A stretch of DNA of 26,328 nt, taken from the NCBI GenBank assembly GCA_035294565.1, contig DATGKR010000199.1:1-26328 (forward strand), in the 5' to 3' direction. Below the pieces are notes generated by a model. It made no database searches. It had not been told where the DNA came from and saw only the letters and a list, made by a program, of their open reading frames with translations. Origin of the DNA: DATGKR01 sp035294565 (GTDB taxonomy: Bacteria > Actinomycetota > Acidimicrobiia > Acidimicrobiales > Palsa-688). The position numbers were made by a program, and so were the translations under genes. Positions 22,423-26,328 of this stretch are shown here, piece after piece; position 1 is the first letter of the stretch, and each line of letters begins with the position of its first letter.

Positions 22423-23541
22423 CTACTCGACGCGGCTGGCCAGGGTGAACTCGGGGTACATGGGCACGACGTGCACCTGGGCGCCCGTGTGCGGAGCCTC
22501 GACGATGTCCCCGTTGCCGATGTACATGGCGACGTGCTCACCCGGGTCGGAGAAGAACACCAGGTCGCCGGGTTGGAGGTCGGACATCGGGATGTGCGTC
22601 GTGTCGGCGTACTGGGCGCCGCTGTAGTGGGGCAGCGAGATGCCCACCTGGGCGTACGCCCACATGATCAACCCGGAGCAGTCGAAGGTGTTCGGGCCGG
22701 CGGCACCCCACTGGTACCAGTCGCCGACACGGCTGAGAGCCGCCTGCACGGCCCCGGCGGCGGCGGAGGAGGGCGGCGGGGCGGGACCGAGGCTGACCGG
22801 CGCCGAGGTTGTCTGCGCCGCTGCTTGGAGGGCGGCCTGCTGAGCCGCCTGCTCGGCAGCCAGACGGGCCCTCTCGGCCGCCGCCGCGGCGGCGGCCTGG
22901 GCTGCCTCCTGCTGGGCGACCAGGGTGGCGATCTGGCCGCTCACCTGGCTCTCCGTGGCCCGCAGCTGGGCGGCCAGGCTGGAGACGGACGCCTCGTCGG
23001 AGCGGACCTGCTGGAGTTGTGCCTGGGCCGCCGACTCCTGCTGCTTGTAGCGGTTCTGAGCGGCCTGTTCCTGCAGGGTGGCCAGGCGGTAGCGGTCGAT
23101 CGCGTTCGTCTGGTCGGTGGCGAGAGTGTCGACGTACTCAGCTCTGAGCAGGCTCTTGTTGGCGCTCTCGACGATGTTCGAGCCCGACTGGAGCGGGTTC
23201 TGCCCCCCGTCGATGTACGCCTGGATGGCATCTTGCTGGAGGACCTTGCGGGCGCGTTCCGCCGCCGCCTGGGCTGCGCTCAGCTGCCTGGCCGCGTCGG
23301 CGACCTTCTGCTGGAGCTGGGCGACGACCATCTGGGCCTGGTCGTAGCGCTCGGAGAGAGCGTCTTCTTGCAGCCCGAGGGCGTTGATTCTCGATGCGAT
23401 GGCAGCGGCCTGGGCCTTCAGGTTGGAGATCTGGTCCGCAGAAGCTCTGGGGACGACGAGGCCCGAGGTCAGCGCGGCGCCCAGCGCCACAGCCATGACC
23501 CGACGCGCGTGCCGACGGAAATTCCACGTGCACGTAGTCAC
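22423..23541 (-). CDS. Secreted NlpC/P60 (C40) peptidoglycan endopeptidase, RipA-like paralogue
   Basis: 372 residues from GTG. The signal peptide region (about 1-38) contains RRVMAVALGAALTSGLVVP and ends near RASAD. A long coiled coil (about 39-245) rich in Ala and Gln follows, then a short Pro/Ser linker, then the NlpC/P60 domain (about 260-372). Catalytic Cys288 is in FDCSGLIMWAY, His336 in GEHVAMYIGNGDI and Glu348 in IVEAPHTG, the Cys-His-Glu triad seen in mycobacterial RipA. It shares domain layout and many motifs with the gene at 169-1410, so the two are paralogues. The open frame extends upstream through a G-rich repeat region, but that part is low-complexity and not credible. TAAGTT lies 11 bases before the GTG. 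An internal ATG at 23496 would still leave a signal peptide. Confidence 0.92.
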   Translation of the reverse strand: MTTCTWNFRRHARRVMAVALGAALTSGLVVPRASADQISNLKAQAAAIASRINALGLQEDALSERYDQAQMVVAQLQQKVADAARQLSAAQAAAERARKVLQQDAIQAYIDGGQNPLQSGSNIVESANKSLLRAEYVDTLATDQTNAIDRYRLATLQEQAAQNRYKQQESAAQAQLQQVRSDEASVSSLAAQLRATESQVSGQIATLVAQQEAAQAAAAAAAERARLAAEQAAQQAALQAAAQTTSAPVSLGPAPPPSSAAAGAVQAALSRVGDWYQWGAAGPNTFDCSGLIMWAYAQVGISLPHYSGAQYADTTHIPMSDLQPGDLVFFSDPGEHVAMYIGNGDIVEAPHTGAQVHVVPMYPEFTLASRVE

Positions 23542-23618
23542 AACGGGATCACAACTTACGCGAAAAGAGAGCCTCGATGCAAGGCAATCGCGTTTTTCGG
23601 GGTTCCTGCGGGGACGGC

Positions 23619-23728
23619 GGGCCGGGCGGGTGGCGTTCTGGGCCGGCGGGGCCCGCGGGCCGGGCGGGTGGCGTTCTGGGCCGGCGGGTGGCGGTTTGGG
23701 CCGGCGGGTGGCGGTTTGGGCCGGCGGG
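23619..23728. repeat. G-rich tandem/interspersed repeats of a 20-bp unit
   Basis: A 20-bp unit of the form TGGCG-[TTC or GTT]-TGGGCCGGCGGG occurs four times, at 23631-23650, 23669-23688, 23689-23708 and 23709-23728. The first two copies are embedded in a longer 32-bp duplicate (23619-23650 and 23657-23688). The plus strand is strongly G-rich with many GGG runs. Confidence 0.85.
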
Positions 23729-23850
23729 TTGGGGGGCTTGCGGGCTGGGCGGTGCCGGCCGTGTCGGGGGTTTGCGGGCTGGGTCTCGGCGTGGTTGGCG
23801 GTGCCCTCTCGGGTTGAGGACGCCTGGTTGCCCGTCACATCATGACTTTT

Positions 23851-23862
23851 TACTTGCAAGTA
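23851..23862. promoter_or_regulatory. 12-bp perfect palindrome
   Basis: TACTTGCAAGTA is a perfect palindrome preceded by a run of T, in an AT-richer part of the gap. Its size and symmetry suit a dimeric regulator such as a MarR- or TetR-type protein. It lies about 310 bases from the NlpC/P60 start, so which gene it would control is unclear. Confidence 0.35.
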
Positions 23863-23874
23863 TGCGTGACGAAA

Positions 23875-23946
23875 CCCGATTTGTGTACGAGATGCGACTT
23901 AGTCACTCCCTGCGCAAACTAAGTCGGGATTCGTACACAAATCGGG
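23875..23946. repeat. Large imperfect inverted repeat (72 bp)
   Basis: The outer arms CCCGATTTGTGTACGA (23875-23890) and TCGTACACAAATCGGG (23931-23946) are exact reverse complements. After four unmatched bases on each side, inner arms CGACTTAGT (23895-23903) and ACTAAGTCG (23918-23926) also pair, leaving a 14-base loop. It lies 57 bases downstream of the thiolase stop. It could act as a terminator, although only TTT follows on the minus strand, or be a mobile hairpin element. Confidence 0.8.
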
Positions 23947-24003
23947 ATTCGTCGACGCCTCGAACCCGAAGGACCCGGGGTGGCGCCAGCCGCCGGGCCT
24001 CGC

Positions 24004-25215
24004 CTAGCTCAGGCGTTCGATGATCATGGCCATGCCCTGCCCGCCGCCCACACACATCGACTCCAGGCCGATCGTCTTGTCATCGCTCGTCAGGCCGTTG
24101 AGCAGTGTCGCCATGATCCGGGCACCGGTCATGCCGAAGGGATGCCCGAGGGCTATGGCGCCGCCGTGAACGTTGAGCTTCTCGTAGCCGATGCCCAAGT
24201 GCCGGGCACAGGGGATCAGCTGCGCGGCGAACGCCTCGTTGATCTCCACCAGGTCGACGTCGTCCATGGTCATACCCGCCCGTCGGAGGACCCGACGGCA
24301 CGCCTCTATCGGGCCGAGCCCCATGATCTCCGGGTCGAGAGCGCTCACGGAAGAAGCGACGATCCGGGCGAGCGGGGTGATGCCCAGCTCGCGCGCCCTG
24401 GTGTCGCTCATCACGACGACGGCGGCCGCCCCGTCGTTCAGCGGGCAGCTGTTGCCGGCGGTGACCTCCCCGTCGGGACGGAACGCCGGCTTCAGCTCGG
24501 CCAGCTTCTCGACCGTCGTGCCGGGCCGTGGACCGTCGTCCCGGCTCACTTCGGACCCGTCGGGGAGCACCAGCGGAACGATCTCCCGATCGAAAAAGCC
24601 GTCGTTCTGTGAGGCAACGGCCCGGTTTTGTGACAGCGCGGCGAACTCGTCCATCTCGCGCCGGGTGATCCCTTCCAGCTCGCGCACGTTCTCGGCGGTC
24701 TGGCCCATGGCTATGTAGATGTCGGGGAGGCCCTCCGGTGGGGTCCACCGTTCCGCTCCTCCCTGGGAACGGGCGGCGGTCCGCTCCTCCGCTTCCCTGA
24801 AGCGGGGGTTGTGGGTGTCGGGCATCCCGTCGGCCATTCCCTGCCCGAAGCGGCTCACCGCTTCCACTCCGGCGGCGACGAAGACGTCGCCCTCCCCGGC
24901 GCGCACGGCGTGGGCGGCCATCCTGATCGTCTGCAGGGACGAGGAACAGTAGCGGTTCACGGTCGTGCCAGGAGAGTTCGGCAGGCCGGCGAGGATCGCC
25001 ACGACCCGTGCCATGTTGTAGCCGGCTTCGCCGGCGGGCTGGCCGTTGCCGAGGATCACGTCCTCGACCTCGTCGGCGCCGACCTGCGGTACCCGCTCCA
25101 TCACCGCCTTTACCATTTGGGCGGCCATGTCGTCTGGACGCATGGTGACGAGGGATCCCTTGAAGGCGCGGCCGATCGGGCTGCGCACGGCGGCGGCTAT
25201 CACGGCTTCGGGCAT
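24004..25215 (-). CDS. Thiolase (acetyl-CoA C-acyltransferase, FadA-like)
   Basis: 403 residues, standard length. It catalyses thiolytic cleavage of 3-ketoacyl-CoA or the reverse condensation. The nucleophilic Cys90 is in TTVNRYCSSSLQTIRMAA, the catalytic His358 in NVHGGAIALGHPFGMTGARI, and the second Cys388 in ESMCVGGGQGMAMI. EINEAFAAQLIPCARHLGIG carries the NEAF motif. The ALGHPFG and CVGGGQG forms fit degradative thiolases. The N-terminus AVIAAAVRSPIGRAFKGSL is typical, so the ATG at 25215 is accepted. Upstream, four 23-bp repeats run into the promoter region, where ATAGAAC lies a few bases before the ATG without a clear Shine-Dalgarno. No other beta-oxidation gene is adjacent. A substrate other than straight-chain acyl-CoA is possible. 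Confidence 0.94.
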   Translation of the reverse strand: MPEAVIAAAVRSPIGRAFKGSLVTMRPDDMAAQMVKAVMERVPQVGADEVEDVILGNGQPAGEAGYNMARVVAILAGLPNSPGTTVNRYCSSSLQTIRMAAHAVRAGEGDVFVAAGVEAVSRFGQGMADGMPDTHNPRFREAEERTAARSQGGAERWTPPEGLPDIYIAMGQTAENVRELEGITRREMDEFAALSQNRAVASQNDGFFDREIVPLVLPDGSEVSRDDGPRPGTTVEKLAELKPAFRPDGEVTAGNSCPLNDGAAAVVVMSDTRARELGITPLARIVASSVSALDPEIMGLGPIEACRRVLRRAGMTMDDVDLVEINEAFAAQLIPCARHLGIGYEKLNVHGGAIALGHPFGMTGARIMATLLNGLTSDDKTIGLESMCVGGGQGMAMIIERLS

Positions 25216-25223
25216 GACACGTT

Positions 25224-25315
25224 CTATCCCAAAGCAGGCCCGAGGGCTATCCCAAAGCAGGCCCGAGGGCTATCCCAAAGCAGGCCCGAGGGCTATCCCC
25301 AAGCAGGCCCGAGGA
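25224..25315. repeat. Four tandem 23-bp repeats upstream of the thiolase gene
   Basis: Head-to-tail copies lie at 25224-25246, 25247-25269, 25270-25292 and 25293-25315. The first three are identical. The fourth has a C in place of an A in the AAAG stretch and A as its last base. Each unit contains CTATCCC, AAAG and CAGGCCCGAGGG. The CAGGCCC-NN-GGGCT core spanning unit junctions can form a small hairpin. The array fills most of the 152-bp divergent gap between the thiolase and DUF3039 genes. The copy nearest the thiolase ends within ten bases of its ATG. Confidence 0.93.
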
Positions 25316-25354
25316 GGGCACCCGGGCCGGGCGCAGGCCCGGGAGGCCGGCCGG

Positions 25355-25360
25355 TACGCT
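25355..25360 (+). promoter_or_regulatory. Leaderless-type -10 hexamer of the DUF3039 gene
   Basis: TACGCT is followed by seven bases and the ATG at 25368, the same arrangement as for fumC, mcl and mcd. Confidence 0.55.
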
Positions 25361-25367
25361 CTAATCG

Positions 25368-25643
25368 ATGAGCGATGTCACGGTAGCCCCGGTCAGGAAC
25401 GACCCGACCCTCGACGGCGACCACGAGCGGATGGCGCACATCGTCCTCGAGGGTTTCAAGCCCGAGGACGGTGACTTCGTCCCCGCAGGTCCCACCGTGG
25501 TAGAGGGGATGGTCAACGGCACCCCCGTGAGGGCGCTCTGCGGCAAGGTATGGGTGCCCTCGAGGGATCCGAAGCGGTACCCGCTGTGCCCGACGTGCAA
25601 GGAGATCGCCGAGTCCATGGGCTGGAAGGTCCCGGCGGTTTGA
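25368..25643 (+). CDS. DUF3039 family protein, small Cys-containing protein
   Basis: 91 residues. The C-terminal part contains RALCGKVWVPSRDPKRYPLC followed by PTCKEIAESMGW. It has three Cys, at CGK and CPTC, and the AHIVLEGF segment contributes a His, so zinc binding is plausible. This pattern matches DUF3039, a family widespread in actinobacteria with no assigned function. The start is supported by TACGCT seven bases upstream and by family length. It is divergent from the thiolase gene and convergent with the Asp-box gene, whose stop lies ten bases away. Confidence 0.88.
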   Translation: MSDVTVAPVRNDPTLDGDHERMAHIVLEGFKPEDGDFVPAGPTVVEGMVNGTPVRALCGKVWVPSRDPKRYPLCPTCKEIAESMGWKVPAV

Positions 25644-25653
25644 GGGGGGGGGC

Positions 25654-26328
25654 TCAGCGCGGAACTGTCAGGATGTGCCACGTGCGGCCGCCGTCGGTGG
25701 TCTTGGCCAGGCCGTTGGCGGCGGGACAGGGGTGCGGCGCCGGAGCCGTCGAGCGGGGGCAGCTGGAGGTGCTGATCAGGGCGTAGCCGACCTGACCGGA
25801 GACGAACTGGGCGAAAGATACGCGGGTCAGGTGGATGTCGGGTTCGACCCTCGTCCACGTCAATCCCCCGTCTTTCGTTTCCATCACCGCGTCGTCGGCC
25901 ACGAGGATCCAGGTGCTCGGGTCGACGACGGACCATGCCGGCCATCCGGAGGGGTTCTTGCCGCTGCTCGGGAGGGCCCGCGGCGTCCAGGTGACCCCCC
26001 GTCACGTACATGTACGGATAGGTCGCTTCCGCGGCGGGCTGCTTCTGGAAGTACGTGTAGAGGAAACCGTGGAGAGAATCGGTGAAGATCGGATCGGAGG
26101 GGATCGACACGACGTCGAAGCCAGGCTGGGGTGGTAGCGAAGCCTGGCTCCAGCTATGACCGCCGTCCCTGGTTTCCCACAGAGCGAACTGCCCGGGGGT
26201 TGTGCCGTCGAAGCCTACACTGGCTGTGACGAAGTAGATGGGTCCGGTCGCATGTTGGAGGGACGTCTCATAGGTCCAGGTCGATCCGCCGTTCGTGGTG
26301 CGAAATACGTCTGTCAAGCCGTCCGCTT
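25654..26328 (-). pseudogene. Asp-box (BNR) beta-propeller protein, partial, with apparent one-base frameshift
   Basis: The gene enters from the right edge, so its 5' end is missing. Four Asp-box repeats can be read: VFRTTNGGSTWTYE, LWETRDGGHSWSQA, VMETKDGGLTWTRV and LAKTTDGGRTWHIL. These occur in sialidase-like and photosystem-assembly-like (YCF48) propellers that are often secreted. The reading frame breaks at a run of six C (25995-26000, six G on the coding strand). Removing one G restores continuous sequence YVTGVTWTPRALPSSGKNPS leading into the downstream frame, which ends at the stop at 25654. This may be a real recent frameshift or a homopolymer sequencing error. No catalytic sialidase residues can be judged. 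Confidence 0.75.

Larger units (their letters stand above)
23542..24003. other. 462-bp non-coding gap with repeats and inverted repeats
   Basis: No convincing gene was found. The stretch holds, left to right, the promoter region of the NlpC/P60 gene, a G-rich repeat block, a 12-bp palindrome and a large inverted repeat near the thiolase 3' end. From about 23841 to 23950 it is clearly poorer in G and C than its surroundings. Open frames across the G-rich block are repeat translations in Gly/Arg/Trp or Pro/Arg. Confidence 0.7.

Noticed and set aside
23542..23859. Upstream extension of the second NlpC/P60 frame into Pro/Arg-rich sequence
   Set aside because: The sequence is a translation of the G-rich DNA repeats, and a normal signal peptide begins just after the GTG at 23541.
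23577..24023. Plus-strand open frames over the G-rich block
   Set aside because: They give repetitive Gly/Arg/Trp sequence, with no ribosome binding site and no recognisable motif.
25224..25315. CRISPR array
   Set aside because: The copies are directly adjacent with no spacers, and no cas genes are nearby. It is a simple tandem repeat.
1..26328. tRNA, rRNA, insertion sequences, prophage or attachment sites
   Set aside because: No cloverleaf-like sequence, transposase or integrase motif, or target-site duplication was found. The genes look like ordinary chromosomal ones.

Overview
This is high-GC DNA whose coding regions strongly favour G or C at third codon positions. It looks like a chromosomal segment from an actinobacterium, possibly an Acidimicrobiia-type lineage. 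That placement is inferred from the gene families present: an F420-type luciferase-like oxidoreductase, DUF3039, a wax ester/diacylglycerol acyltransferase, RipA-like NlpC/P60 hydrolases, a SUF operon with a Rieske-type ferredoxin, and many genes with little or no 5' leader. I found no phage, transposon, CRISPR, tRNA or rRNA.

Layout. Positions 1-1410 (minus) hold an NlpC/P60 cell-wall hydrolase followed by the start of a quinone oxidoreductase that runs off the left edge. Positions 1509-8070 form a carbon-metabolism block. It contains class II fumarase, a four-helix membrane protein, an orphan eIF-2B-like protein, a malyl-CoA/beta-methylmalyl-CoA lyase (all plus), a methylsuccinyl-CoA-dehydrogenase-like flavoprotein and a methyltransferase (minus), and a MaoC hydratase (plus). 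The dehydrogenase, hydratase and lyase could carry out consecutive late steps of the ethylmalonyl-CoA pathway (methylsuccinyl-CoA to mesaconyl-CoA to beta-methylmalyl-CoA to glyoxylate plus propionyl-CoA). Fumarase would then join the C4 products to the TCA cycle. Positions 8150-11098 (plus) hold an MBL-fold hydrolase, a divergent FtsH-like AAA protease with a very short extracytoplasmic loop, and a small overlapping gene. YihY/BrkB (minus), an LLM flavin oxidoreductase (plus) and a 63-residue membrane protein (plus) follow.

Positions 13310-15913 hold a divergent lipid pair, a WS/DGAT acyltransferase (minus) and a patatin-like lipase (plus). Positions 16000-21617 are a tightly packed SUF operon: sufB, an unknown one-helix protein, sufD, a Rieske ferredoxin, sufC, then an MFS exporter. 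No sufS, sufU or sufR lies next to it. Positions 21712-25215 (minus) hold a class III cyclase-like protein with a Cys-rich YHS-like tail, a second RipA-like hydrolase and a thiolase. The 460-bp gap between the last two contains G-rich repeats, a 12-bp palindrome and a large inverted repeat. The window ends with a four-copy 23-bp tandem repeat, DUF3039 (plus), and an Asp-box beta-propeller gene (minus) that carries an apparent one-base frameshift and runs off the right edge.

Regulation. Seven confidently placed starts (fumC, mcl, mcd, maoC, LLM, small membrane protein, DUF3039) have a TANNNT hexamer ending 6-9 bases before the start codon, and the patatin start has a weaker example. This pattern suggests leaderless transcription. 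Other genes, such as the acyltransferase, the Rieske gene and the first hydrolase, have clear Shine-Dalgarno sequences. No wholly new system is demonstrated. The best leads are the eIF-2B-like orphan, the FtsH variant with its swivel-like small partner, the cyclase-YHS fusion, and the palindrome or repeat elements at the mcd and thiolase promoters.
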